A stretch of 64,000 nt of DNA from UBA5614 sp963667535 (GTDB taxonomy: Bacteria; Cloacimonadota; Cloacimonadia; Cloacimonadales; Cloacimonadaceae), in the NCBI GenBank assembly GCA_963667535.2, contig CAXXDU010000002.1, positions 2,170,001 through 2,234,000 on the forward strand. The letters are read 5' to 3'. This document shows, one piece after another, positions 1 to 8,929 of the stretch (the stretch's first letter is position 1; every line of letters starts with the position of its first letter). The notes under the pieces were generated by a model. That model searched no databases. It was given only the letters and a program-made list of their open reading frames with translations, and was not told the origin of the DNA. Position numbers and translations under genes: made by a program.

Positions 1-380
1 CCATTGGTAGAACGCACTCTGGCGTTAGCTTCACGCAACCTGCTAAAACTGAAACCGGTACCACCACCACTCTTATGTATTAATGCCGCATTTTTAATTG
101 TCTCAAATATGCTGTCCATACTGTCTTCTATTGGCAAAACAAAACAAGCAGATAATTGTTGTAAATCACTACCGGCATTCATCAGAGTGGGGGAGTTTGG
201 TAAAAAATATCCTGAATCAAGCAATTTATAATAACGTTTATATTTATCTTCATCACCTTGTGATATATTCTTGGCAATTCTGGTTATCATTTGTGCCCAA
301 TCTTCTATAACATTCCCATCTGAGTCTTTCTTAAAGTATCTCTTCTCTAAAACTTTAACTGCATTTTCCGAAAGTATCAT
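1..380 (-). CDS. nrdJ: Class II (adenosylcobalamin-dependent) ribonucleotide reductase, N-terminal part
   Basis: Partial gene: the 5' end is present and the 3' end lies beyond the left edge. The 126 visible residues match the start of B12-dependent ribonucleotide reductase, which makes deoxyribonucleotides from ribonucleotides without oxygen. Diagnostic pieces are LPNSPTLMNAG, the substrate-site cysteine stretch SACFVLPIEDSM, and HKSGGGTGFSFSRLR. The ATG at 378-380 follows a GGAGAA ribosome binding site. It starts 15 nt after the kce stop on the same strand, so the two are probably cotranscribed. No cobalamin riboswitch is seen directly upstream, where kce lies. Confidence 0.93.
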   Translation of the reverse strand, partial: MILSENAVKVLEKRYFKKDSDGNVIEDWAQMITRIAKNISQGDEDKYKRYYKLLDSGYFLPNSPTLMNAGSDLQQLSACFVLPIEDSMDSIFETIKNAALIHKSGGGTGFSFSRLREANARVRSTN

Positions 381-394
381 TATTTCTCCATTGA

Positions 395-1219
395 TTACAG
401 ACCCAAAATCTGCCTGGTTTGTTCTGGTGTGGCAATCGGTCTGCCGATTTCTGCAGCAATCCGGGACATTCTGGCTACTAACTGAGCATTGGAAGTAGCA
501 ATTACTTTCTTATGATAAAATATATTATCCTCAAACCCGACTCTGATATGACCATCATTGACCATTGCTGTAAGTGAAGCAGGTATGTGCCATCTGCCAA
601 TGCCAGCCACAGCCCAGGTTGCAGATGGAATCATGCTCCTGAGATGTTCTTTCATGTACAAAACATTTTGGGGAGAACCGTTCATTCCACCCGGAACTCC
701 CAGCACAAATTGCACATGCAACGGAGAATGAATAATATGACCCTTATCTATCAGTTTAGCTACAATGTCTATCATGCCTGACTCATATACTTCAATCTCA
801 GGGGCAACGCCATATTCTTTGAAAGCCTCTGCCAGCTTAACGATGTCCTTTGGATGATTGATAAAAATCTCATCTCCGAAGTTTAATGTACCTGCATTGA
901 GAGTTCCCATATCAGGTTTCAAACTCAGAGGTGCGATTCTTTTACTAAAGTCTTCTCCAACTGCGCCTCCGGTACTGATTTGAATAATCATCTCCGGAAC
1001 TGCTTCACGAATTCTCTCAATTGATTCTCTAAACCGCTCCAGGCTTTGAGTTGGCTTTTCATTATCATCTCTTACATGCAGATGAACAACCCGTGCACCT
1101 GCTTCAAAACACTCTTTAGCATCCTGAGCCTGTTCTTTGGGAGTAGTCGGTAGATTGGGCTGATCTTTTCTGGCTGTTTCAGCCCCGGTAATGGCAGCAG
1201 TAATAATCAAGGGTTCCAT
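395..1219 (-). CDS. kce: 3-keto-5-aminohexanoate cleavage enzyme (BKACE family)
   Basis: Zinc-dependent Claisen-type enzyme of anaerobic lysine fermentation: 3-keto-5-aminohexanoate plus acetyl-CoA gives 3-aminobutyryl-CoA plus acetoacetate. The 274-aa length is normal for the family. Seen directly: the HLHVRD motif with His46 and His48, and Glu230 in RVGFEDNIF. These three match the zinc ligands known from the Candidatus Cloacimonas enzyme at identical numbering. NAGTLNFGD and LGVPGGM are also typical. It lies directly upstream of nrdJ, and no other lysine-pathway gene is in the window. Other BKACE members use different beta-keto acids, so the substrate is inferred from similarity and likely phylum. 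Confidence 0.88.
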   Translation of the reverse strand: MEPLIITAAITGAETARKDQPNLPTTPKEQAQDAKECFEAGARVVHLHVRDDNEKPTQSLERFRESIERIREAVPEMIIQISTGGAVGEDFSKRIAPLSLKPDMGTLNAGTLNFGDEIFINHPKDIVKLAEAFKEYGVAPEIEVYESGMIDIVAKLIDKGHIIHSPLHVQFVLGVPGGMNGSPQNVLYMKEHLRSMIPSATWAVAGIGRWHIPASLTAMVNDGHIRVGFEDNIFYHKKVIATSNAQLVARMSRIAAEIGRPIATPEQTRQILGL

Positions 1220-1381
1220 ACTTAAATCCTTAAACTTTATTTTTATTCTTTAATATCTTTTATTCAATCTAGCGACGTGTCTCTGAAATATTACGAAACA
1301 ACATGGCTTTATGGCTGGATTATATGTTTTGATAAATATTTATCACTAATATATATACGCTGCTTCACATGAAGAATAGCT

Positions 1382-2200
1382 TTAGGCGTTATTGTCATCA
1401 ATAAACCAGCTTTCATATAAACGCACTCTATTCAAATGTGAAGCTTCTGTTCCCAGAATTCTGCTCGCAATTGTCGAGAATTTTCTTTCATTATCGCTTA
1501 CGTAAAATTCATCTTTGCCGGTTATACCATCTTGTTCATTGGGTAGCATGCGGGTCAGATATTCAGCAATAGCATCAGCGCTATCAACTAATGTAACATT
1601 GTGTCCCACAACTTTCTGAATAACTTCTTTCAGAAGAGGATAGTGTGTGCAACCTAAAACAAGTGTATCTATCTCATTCTTCATCAATTCAAAGAGGTAT
1701 TCAAATGCAATGTCCATGGCGATTTTATTATCATGCCAACCTTCCTCTGCTAATGGTACAAAGAGGGGGCAGGCTTTGGAAAATACTTCAGCATCTTTGT
1801 TTAGAGCTTTGATAGCTTTAGTATATGCCTGACTACGGATTGTACCTTCTGTTCCGATTACACCAATTCTGCCATTGCGGGTCTTTAAGACAGCTTGTTC
1901 AGAACCTGGTTCAATCACATCTATAATAGGTATCTCAGTAATCTGATGTAATGATGGTAGAGCAACAGATGAAGACGTATTACATGCTACGATAAGAATT
2001 TTAATCTGGTTTTGTAACAAGAACCGCGCATTTTGCAAAGAATAATCAATAATAGTATTTGGAGACTTGGGACCGTAGGGTACCCTGGCTGTATCGCCGA
2101 AATAAACCAAATCTTCCTCAGGGAAGCGTTCACGGATAGTTTTATAAACCGTTAAACCGCCTACACCGGAATCAAAAATGCCAATAGGTTTCTTCATCAT
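1382..2200 (-). CDS. murI: Glutamate racemase
   Basis: Interconverts L- and D-glutamate for peptidoglycan synthesis in the cytoplasm. The 272-aa protein has the expected IGIFDSGVGGLTV start and both catalytic cysteines: Cys73 in VACNTSSS and Cys185 in LGCTHYPL. PYGPKSP is also a family signature. The start at 2200 gives an ATGA overlap with the rnr stop, so it is translationally coupled as the last gene of yicC - membrane protein - rnr - murI. An alternative ATG one codon downstream cannot be excluded. Confidence 0.95.
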   Translation of the reverse strand: MMKKPIGIFDSGVGGLTVYKTIRERFPEEDLVYFGDTARVPYGPKSPNTIIDYSLQNARFLLQNQIKILIVACNTSSSVALPSLHQITEIPIIDVIEPGSEQAVLKTRNGRIGVIGTEGTIRSQAYTKAIKALNKDAEVFSKACPLFVPLAEEGWHDNKIAMDIAFEYLFELMKNEIDTLVLGCTHYPLLKEVIQKVVGHNVTLVDSADAIAEYLTRMLPNEQDGITGKDEFYVSDNERKFSTIASRILGTEASHLNRVRLYESWFIDDNNA

Positions 2201-4464
2201 CTTTTCCTTCTCTTTTGTTGTGAATAGCTACCCTGTTGTCTGTTATTAGGTTTCCTTTTTTGGAAAGTAGTATTAGGTGTCAAGGCTGAAACGTGGTGTT
2301 TATGTGTATCCTGTTCATTTATATAATCGAAATACACATCATCACTTACTTGGGTGACTTGAACGCGGACAGTATCCATTAATTGAAAGAAGTCACCGGT
2401 TCGCTCATTCTGAAATCGCATATATGTATCGTGATATACCCATTTGCCCTTGGGCAATTGGAGTACTTTCAAAACACCAGAGATAGGAATATCATTGAGC
2501 TGAATAAACAGACTCGAAGAATTTACTCCCACAATTATCCCATCATATACTTCGCCGATATGTTCTTTCATATAGATAGCATTCATCACTTTTTCGATTT
2601 CACGTTCTGATTCATCGGCAATCAGTTCCTTTTCGGAAGCAATGTTAGAGTAAATTATCAGCTGCTTTTTATTGAATTCAGTATTTGATGAGTGAATAAC
2701 GTATTTCTTACATAAATGATGCACAACCAGGTCACATAGACGTCTGATCGGCGATGTAAAGTGGGTATAAGTTTCAATAGCCAGACCAAAGTGGGGTAGA
2801 TGCTCCACAGTATATTTTGCTTTCTTAAGACTGCGTAATACCAATCTATCAAATACTCTGTGGTACATTTCATCAGGAAAAGAAAGCAATAATGACTGTA
2901 AACTAAGATTTAGACTTTCCTTAAACTTGAGGTTTAATCCATATGCAGATAACAAGATACTCAATCTTTCCAGCTTTTCCATATCCGGAAGTTCGTGCAC
3001 ACGGTACATCACCACAGGAGCCATTGCTGTAAGCTTTTCAGCAACAAACTGATTTGCAATCAGCATGAAATTCTCTATTAGTTTGTGAGATTCGGTTTCA
3101 ATACTTTGATTCATCTGATGCACAAAGCCGGCTTCATTATATACATATTCAGTTTCAGGCAGGTCAAAGAAAAGATAACCCGCTTTGATTCTTGAGGACG
3201 TCAGTAACTTGGATAGCTTTCTTGATTCGTTTAAAGCGCTGATAACATCCTGAGGAATTTCAGTCTGTTTGCCCTCGAATAAATCATCCACCTGCTCATA
3301 ACTAAGTCTGGCTGATGAATTGATGATGCTTTCATAAAGGAATTGGTTGATTATTTTTCCACTTTTGTTAATTTCAGTAACAGCAGTAAGAGTGAGTTTA
3401 TCTTCATTCTGGCGCAGACTACATATACGGTTGGATAATTTTTCAGGGAGCATGGGTATAACCTTGCGCGGGAAATAATAGCTATTACCACGGTTCAGAC
3501 ATTCTGCAAATAATTCAGAATCTGTTTTTATATAATGAGCAACATCTGCAATGTGCACATATAAACGCCATCCGGTGTCGGTTGTTTCCAATGATATAGC
3601 ATCATCGTAGTCTTTCGCGGAAGATGGGTCTATCGTAAAAGTCACCAGATTACGATAGTCTTTTCTTTTGCTGATTTCAACTTCTTCAATTGTTTCAGGC
3701 AAAGCTTCAATTTCAGACGTCAGGTTTTCAGGGAATTCCAATGGTAAGTTATTCTGTCTGATAACTGCTAAAAGCTCAGTTTCCGGATTGCCTGATACAC
3801 CCAGGACCTCTTTTACTTTTCCTACCGGAGGTTTGCTCAAGCTTCTGTTTCCCCAGTTAGTTACTTCCAGCATCACTTTCATACCGGATGCAGCATTCAT
3901 AGTATCACTAACGTCAAACCACTGGTGTATTTTGGGATTACTACAGATAAAGTAAAACTTTCCACCACTCTGTTGCAAATCTCCTGCTAAAATCTCAGCT
4001 GCGCGTTTAATCACTTTACGGACATAACAATAATCACTTCTCTCGCCCCGGAAATAAGGTTCGATGGCTACTGTATCTCCGTGAAATGCATTTAAAGTAT
4101 CCTCAGATGAAACATAAAAGTCTCCCTTTTCCGTTCTGACAAAAGCATAAGAATAGTTTCTGGCGAGTGACGTAGCGTCAAAAGTACCTTCAATCAGATT
4201 GGGAGATTGTTGCTGTGCCGGTGTCTGTTTTACCGATGATTGTTTCAGTTGTGATTTATTAAGCCTGAATTTTTTATTGTCTTTTTTGAGGTAACCAGAT
4301 TCCAGCAGTTCAAAAAATATAGCTTTAACTTCTGATATAGCTTTTTTACTGATATACAATGCATCTAATACATCATTAAGCGTATATAATGCATCCGGGC
4401 GGCTCAGGAATAACTGACGGATGTTTTCTTCAAGAGCCATAGGATTTGGTTTATTTCTTTTCAT
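2197..4464 (-). CDS. rnr: Ribonuclease R (RNB/VacB family 3'-5' exoribonuclease)
   Basis: Processive, hydrolytic 3'-5' exoribonuclease that degrades structured RNA. The 755-aa protein has an N-terminal winged-helix-like region (about 1-75), cold-shock-type OB domains, the RNB catalytic domain with the metal-binding Asp cluster in DPSSAKDYDDAIS (about residues 280-292), THFTSPIRR, and a C-terminal S1 domain, ending in a basic QQKRRKR tail. Its start overlaps the previous stop as TAATG, and its stop overlaps murI. The operon with yicC places two RNA-processing genes together. Confidence 0.94.
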   Translation of the reverse strand: MKRNKPNPMALEENIRQLFLSRPDALYTLNDVLDALYISKKAISEVKAIFFELLESGYLKKDNKKFRLNKSQLKQSSVKQTPAQQQSPNLIEGTFDATSLARNYSYAFVRTEKGDFYVSSEDTLNAFHGDTVAIEPYFRGERSDYCYVRKVIKRAAEILAGDLQQSGGKFYFICSNPKIHQWFDVSDTMNAASGMKVMLEVTNWGNRSLSKPPVGKVKEVLGVSGNPETELLAVIRQNNLPLEFPENLTSEIEALPETIEEVEISKRKDYRNLVTFTIDPSSAKDYDDAISLETTDTGWRLYVHIADVAHYIKTDSELFAECLNRGNSYYFPRKVIPMLPEKLSNRICSLRQNEDKLTLTAVTEINKSGKIINQFLYESIINSSARLSYEQVDDLFEGKQTEIPQDVISALNESRKLSKLLTSSRIKAGYLFFDLPETEYVYNEAGFVHQMNQSIETESHKLIENFMLIANQFVAEKLTAMAPVVMYRVHELPDMEKLERLSILLSAYGLNLKFKESLNLSLQSLLLSFPDEMYHRVFDRLVLRSLKKAKYTVEHLPHFGLAIETYTHFTSPIRRLCDLVVHHLCKKYVIHSSNTEFNKKQLIIYSNIASEKELIADESEREIEKVMNAIYMKEHIGEVYDGIIVGVNSSSLFIQLNDIPISGVLKVLQLPKGKWVYHDTYMRFQNERTGDFFQLMDTVRVQVTQVSDDVYFDYINEQDTHKHHVSALTPNTTFQKRKPNNRQQGSYSQQKRRKR

Positions 4465-4901
4465 TAGTATTGCTTCCCGATCTTTTCTTTCAAAATCTCG
4501 ATTAATTGTTCTTTCTCTGTTTGCCTGGCAGATAGTCTCAATGACTGTCCGCGAAACGGGTCAAGTCTGCGGGGTGTCTTGAATGTACTTAGCATTATTC
4601 CGCGCTTATCAATATAGAAACAACCGAAATCCGAGAAGTTTCTTTCAATCTTTATGAATAGATACCTGATTACAATCTTTTCTTCCTGTACTGAATAATT
4701 TGTTTGGATAAAATAGGGGAGAAGGTTGCCAATAGTTAACAGCATGCCGCCAATATAAAAAATCGGATAACCCCATTGCACAATTGCCAGATTCCACAGC
4801 AGAAAAGATAACAGAATGAGAAACATCATCAAGAGGAATGATATTAAAGGTCTTTCTACAAAAGGAAAGGAATTCCATTCTAATAGAGGTTTACATGACA
4901 T
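4464..4901 (-). CDS. Small two-helix membrane protein of unknown function
   Basis: Not recognised. The 145-aa product has two hydrophobic segments near the N-terminus (the FLLMMFLILLSFLLW region, then a second around FYIGGMLLTIGNLLPYF) followed by a soluble, basic C-terminal half, a layout like PH-domain membrane proteins. I chose the ATG at 4901 (MSCKPLLEW) because GGGAGA sits about 9 nt upstream; a start at 4928 is possible. It overlaps the yicC 3' end by 11 nt and abuts rnr, so it belongs to that operon. Confidence 0.7.
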   Translation of the reverse strand: MSCKPLLEWNSFPFVERPLISFLLMMFLILLSFLLWNLAIVQWGYPIFYIGGMLLTIGNLLPYFIQTNYSVQEEKIVIRYLFIKIERNFSDFGCFYIDKRGIMLSTFKTPRRLDPFRGQSLRLSARQTEKEQLIEILKEKIGKQY

Positions 4902-5769
4902 TCTGAATAATCTCCCGGCACTTCTCAATCTCTTCTTTAATCAATAGTATATTACTAAATGAGTGCTGATTTGAGTACTTTGAACCCAGTGTATTGGATT
5001 CTCTCTGCATTTCCTGGAAAATGAAATTCAATGTTTTTCCCATATCATTCGCTGCTCTGTCTTTTATTGTTTTGTCTAATGTGTCTATATGCTCTTTTAA
5101 ACGATTAATTTCTTCTCCAATATCATATCTGTCCAGATAGATTGCCAGCTCCTGCATTAGTCTTTTTTCCAGATCTATATTAGTAGATTGCGGCAATAGG
5201 TCAAGTATTCTTGCTTTCATTTTTTCAAATAATTCCTTCCGGAAAGACGGTATCGTGTTTTCTATCTGTTCTACAGCTTCAAAAATGCTCTCAATAGACT
5301 TAAGAATATGCTTCTTTATACTATTGCCTTCTTTTTTAGCAGCTTTTTGTTGGATTTTAATAGCTTTACTTAGGGTCTCGATAATATCCCCGGAAAACTG
5401 AGGGTTATCAGAAAGCTTATTACTGAATTCAATAATATCATATTCCTTTAGCATATATTCCAGTGGCATAATATCAGTTTTACTGGCTTTCATTACTTTA
5501 TGCATGATATCGGTATAGACAAGAAGCTTATTCTCATTAATCGCTATCTGCGGCTTTGATCTATCCAGATATCTCAATCTAAGCTCAACAGTGCCACGTT
5601 TATAACTTTTGCTTATTCTCGATCGAAGTAAGGGCTCCAGATAACCGATATCTTTTGGAACATTACATTTGAAATCCAAAAACTTGCCGTTGACAGATTT
5701 GATTTCAATCTCAATTTCATAATCATCTTTTACAAGTGACGCTTTACCAAAACCAGTCATACTAATCAT
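4891..5769 (-). CDS. yicC: YicC family endoribonuclease
   Basis: YicC/YloC family, with endoribonuclease activity reported for E. coli and Bacillus members. The N-terminal MTGFGKAS and SVNGKFLDF blocks and the C-terminal ending GKTLNFIFQEMQRESNTLGSK are the family's most conserved stretches. The 292-aa length is standard. A GAGG site precedes the start. It is the first gene of a likely four-gene operon with a membrane protein, rnr and murI. Confidence 0.92.
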   Translation of the reverse strand: MISMTGFGKASLVKDDYEIEIEIKSVNGKFLDFKCNVPKDIGYLEPLLRSRISKSYKRGTVELRLRYLDRSKPQIAINENKLLVYTDIMHKVMKASKTDIMPLEYMLKEYDIIEFSNKLSDNPQFSGDIIETLSKAIKIQQKAAKKEGNSIKKHILKSIESIFEAVEQIENTIPSFRKELFEKMKARILDLLPQSTNIDLEKRLMQELAIYLDRYDIGEEINRLKEHIDTLDKTIKDRAANDMGKTLNFIFQEMQRESNTLGSKYSNQHSFSNILLIKEEIEKCREIIQNVM

Positions 5770-5911
5770 ATCACAATCCTCAATTGAAAGATTTAATAAA
5801 CATATAAATACTATATATTATAAAGGGGAGAACGTTTTATCCAACAAAGAATTACAAACATATTGCTATGTTTACATAACATGTCTTAATGCAACTCTTA
5901 CTTATGACCAT

Positions 5912-7198
5912 TTATTCTTGCTCTCCTATTAATGTGCCGGCTGTGGCACTCTTTACTTTTACTCTTACAACTGTACCAATTTGATCTACACTGCCATTGA
6001 AAACGCAAATCTTGAAGTCCCTTGTTTTACCGGAGATTTGATTTCCGCCTTGTTTACTTTTTCCTTCCACCAGAACCTCGACTGATTTGCCAATCTGAGC
6101 TTCGAATTTTAGCAAGGTTTGATATCTTTGTATGTCTATCATCTTTTGAAGCCTCAGAAGCCGTAATTCTTCGTCGACCTGATTATCAAATTCTGAAGCC
6201 TTAGTACCTACCCGATTTGAGTATTTAAAGCAAAAGGCATAATCGAATCCGATTTCTTTCATTACATTAATAGTATTATCAAACTGAGCATCAGTTTCTC
6301 CCGGGAAACCTGCAATGATATCAGTAGTAATTGCAATACCGGGCATAGCAGCGCGGAGCTTATGAACCAAGCCCACATAGTGTTCAATAGTATATTTACG
6401 GTTCATTCGGTCCAGAATTTCATTATTACCGCTTTGCATAGGTAAATGTATATGTTCGCATACTTTAGATGATGTTGCCATCACTTCTATCAGCTCATCC
6501 GATAAGTCTTTGGGATGTGAAGTAACAAATCTTAGTCTTTCTACTTCATCTATATCATTCAATCTTTTCAATAGTTTAGGGAAATTGTATCCTTCATAAT
6601 TGTATGAATTCACATTCTGACCAAGAACGGTTAAGTCTTTTATTCCTTTGTTACCGGCATTGATAACATCATTAACCACATCATTGAGTGGTCTGCTGCG
6701 TTCACGTCCTCGTACATACGGAACGATGCAGTATGAACAAAAGTTGTTACAACCGCGCATAATGGTTACGAAACCACAGATGTTTGTATCATGCAACGGT
6801 TGAATATGATTGTATACTTCATAATCATTCATGGATAAAAGCTTATTAACAGCATTGATTTCCAGAATTTCCGGCAGGCTTGCATACTGGTCAACCCCGA
6901 CCACAAAATCAATACCTAAATTCTTTTCTACCAGTTCTTCCCCAATCCTTTGTGCCATACAGCCGATTACGCCTATTTTGAGATTAGGGTTATTTTTCTT
7001 GCGGCTTATTTCGTTAGAGATGCGTCCCAAAACTCTATCTTCCGCATGTTGCCTTACAGAGCAGGTATTAAAGATAATCACCTCTGCCTCACCGATGTTG
7101 CTGACAGCCTGATGACCTGCTTCGATTAGGATTGAAGTCACAAGCTCACTATCAGCCACATTCATTTGGCAGCCATACGTTTCTACAAAGAACTTCAT
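5912..7198 (-). CDS. miaB: tRNA-2-methylthio-N6-dimethylallyladenosine synthase
   Basis: Radical SAM methylthiotransferase that adds the 2-methylthio group to i6A37 of tRNAs. The 428-aa protein has the N-terminal UPF0004 domain with Cys10, Cys46 and Cys80 for the auxiliary cluster, the radical SAM motif CNNFCSYC (Cys150, Cys154, Cys157), and a C-terminal TRAM region (from about residue 365). The wording YGCQMNVADSE favours MiaB over MtaB or RimO. Its start overlaps the aroF stop by 4 nt. Confidence 0.94.
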   Translation of the reverse strand: MKFFVETYGCQMNVADSELVTSILIEAGHQAVSNIGEAEVIIFNTCSVRQHAEDRVLGRISNEISRKKNNPNLKIGVIGCMAQRIGEELVEKNLGIDFVVGVDQYASLPEILEINAVNKLLSMNDYEVYNHIQPLHDTNICGFVTIMRGCNNFCSYCIVPYVRGRERSRPLNDVVNDVINAGNKGIKDLTVLGQNVNSYNYEGYNFPKLLKRLNDIDEVERLRFVTSHPKDLSDELIEVMATSSKVCEHIHLPMQSGNNEILDRMNRKYTIEHYVGLVHKLRAAMPGIAITTDIIAGFPGETDAQFDNTINVMKEIGFDYAFCFKYSNRVGTKASEFDNQVDEELRLLRLQKMIDIQRYQTLLKFEAQIGKSVEVLVEGKSKQGGNQISGKTRDFKICVFNGSVDQIGTVVRVKVKSATAGTLIGEQE

Positions 7199-7971
7199 GA
7201 ATAGAGTAACCTTCGGATTTCGTTTATTGGTTCAATAATCGATTTTAATTCATCGAGTGTGATGGACTGTTCAGCATCACATAAGCTTTTATCCGGACAA
7301 ACATTTGTTTCAATCATTACTCCGTTTGCTCCCGCAGCAACTGCAGCCCAGGTCATAGGTTTGATATAGTCCCGTTTACCGGTACTATGGGAAGGATCAA
7401 TATATATGGGAAACTTGGTAATCTCTTTAATTGCCGGAATTGATGCCATATCTAAGGTATTTCGGGTATGAGTTTCAAAGGTGCGGATGCCTCTTTCACA
7501 TAGTATGACATTAGAATTTCCTGATTCAACTATATATTCCGCAGCGAGTTGCCATTCTTTATAGGTAGCGCTCATGCCTCTTTTAAGGATTATTGGGTTC
7601 TTTATTCTGCCCAGACGTTCCAACATCGGATAATTGTGCATACTGCGGGTGCCAACCAGGAGAACATCCACATATTCAGACATTATCTCAATTTTGTCTG
7701 TTTCAATGCACTCAGAGACGGTGACCATGCCATACTTCTCCCCTATTTCTTTCAGATAGGAAAGAGCAATGTCACCCAGTCCTCTGAAAGTATGCGGTGA
7801 AGTACGCATTTTATAGATTCCACCTCTTAAGATATTGATACCCATAGTATGTAAAGCTGCTGCAATCTCATCCAGGCTGTCCCTGCTTTCTATCGTGCAA
7901 GGTCCGGCAATGATATTGAACTCATTGGCAGATAACATGTTTTGTATTATTTCTGTCTTATCTTTCTTCAT
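7195..7971 (-). CDS. aroF: 3-deoxy-7-phosphoheptulonate synthase (type I-beta DAHP synthase)
   Basis: First step of the shikimate pathway: phosphoenolpyruvate plus erythrose-4-phosphate gives DAHP. The 258-aa core enzyme shows IIAGPCTIESRDSL, GGIYKMRTSPHTFRGLG, LKRGMSAT, CERGIRTFE and PIYIDPSHSTGKRD, all characteristic of the AroA-beta/KDO8P synthase superfamily. The TSPHTFRG stretch favours DAHP over KDO8P synthase. No ACT or ferredoxin-like regulatory domain is present. It is coupled to miaB by an ATGA overlap; the pairing has no obvious functional logic. Confidence 0.9.
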   Translation of the reverse strand: MKKDKTEIIQNMLSANEFNIIAGPCTIESRDSLDEIAAALHTMGINILRGGIYKMRTSPHTFRGLGDIALSYLKEIGEKYGMVTVSECIETDKIEIMSEYVDVLLVGTRSMHNYPMLERLGRIKNPIILKRGMSATYKEWQLAAEYIVESGNSNVILCERGIRTFETHTRNTLDMASIPAIKEITKFPIYIDPSHSTGKRDYIKPMTWAAVAAGANGVMIETNVCPDKSLCDAEQSITLDELKSIIEPINEIRRLLYS

Positions 7972-8050
7972 AAAATTACTTCTCTTCTCATTCCCTAAGA
8001 TTTCAAACTATGTCTTTTTGTCCAGTATTTGATTTGATTCTAAGAAGTGG

Positions 8051-8203
8051 TTATTCGATATACATAAGTTTCCTCGTGATTATGTCATATCCTGATTGCA
8101 GAAGAAGCAAATAGACGCCTTTTAAGACTTTTATTAGAGCATCGTTATTGCCATCCCAGATGACTTTATTGTTTGATTTCTTAAATATCTTGAGTAAATT
8201 CAT
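8051..8203 (-). pseudogene. Stump of a secreted-protein C-terminal sorting domain
   Basis: Fifty codons open from an ATG at 8203, containing VIWDGNNDALIKVLKGVYLLLLQS and ending RKLMYIE. This matches the last strands of the FlgD/Ig-like sorting domain (compare FAWNGKDNNGMKVSAGIYYF in the gene ending at 28066). Nothing upstream looks like the rest of a secreted protein, so it is probably the tail of a deleted gene. The residues between D-G-N-N and G-V-Y are degraded relative to intact domains. Confidence 0.6.
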
Positions 8204-8360
8204 GACAATTAGAAATATAATTTCTTGACATAGGGTTTGATTAATTTGTCATTTGTGATGTTTGTTGTGAGTGAAAGTCGGCTTCATGCCGGGTGTTAAT
8301 ATGCTGATGCATTTGAACCTAGCTTATAACTGGCATCATTTCTTTTATAGTTAGAATATT

Positions 8361-8713
8361 CTAATTTGAATACTTCTCTCCATGTGCTTTTATTCTTGTA
8401 TCATCCAAATCCATAACCAATTTAAATCTGCCTTTAATAGTTCAAAATACCTGTCTTCCTGATTGGCGAATAACCTGTATATTGCCCAAAGATAATAATC
8501 TATTATATGCAGACAAGCATCATTATGTGGAGAATCTGTTCGTATGTTTATTGTTGAATAAGTTTTTATCCCTGTTCGCTTTTCAAAATTCTCTCTGGCT
8601 GTTTCTAAGGCAGATAGAAAGGTGGCATTGAGTTCTTTGTTTCCTCGTTGAGAAAAGACTATCAGATTATCCTCCAGGCTGTCAAACGTGTAATTTAGAG
8701 GATTCGCACCCAT
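8361..8713 (-). pseudogene. Truncated, frameshifted DUF3800 gene remnant
   Basis: Residues NLIVFSQRGNKELN, TDSPHNDACLHIIDYYLWA and QEDRYFELL match the C-terminal half of DUF3800 proteins (RNase H-like fold, often with mobile or defence genes). The N-terminal half with the first acidic catalytic residues is absent. The open frame ends at 8390, but shifting frame near 8408 continues the family ending as MDLDDTRIKAHGEKYSN to a stop at 8361-8363. The gene is therefore broken at both ends. Confidence 0.72.
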
Positions 8714-8837
8714 GAGAAGTAGAAGGATGCAGAAGTCGCGACTACCTGACCAAACACATCATAACAGGTATGTTCTGCTATTAAGATGAATTTTGTCATT
8801 CCTTGGTTGACTGGGAATCTGGGCAAAATGAAAAATA

Positions 8838-8857
8838 GCCGGCTAGAAATAGCCGGC
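8838..8857 (-). terminator. Rho-independent terminator
   Basis: Perfect 8-bp stem GCCGGCTA / TAGCCGGC around a 4-nt loop, followed on the minus strand by TATTTTTCATTTT. It lies about 70 nt past the stop of the secreted protein gene ending at 8930. Confidence 0.8.
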
Positions 8858-8929
8858 AATTATTTTGTTAAATGTCCTTTCTCACAGACGAGTCATGTAT
8901 AAAAAGTCGGACTTTGCAAAAAACAAAAA

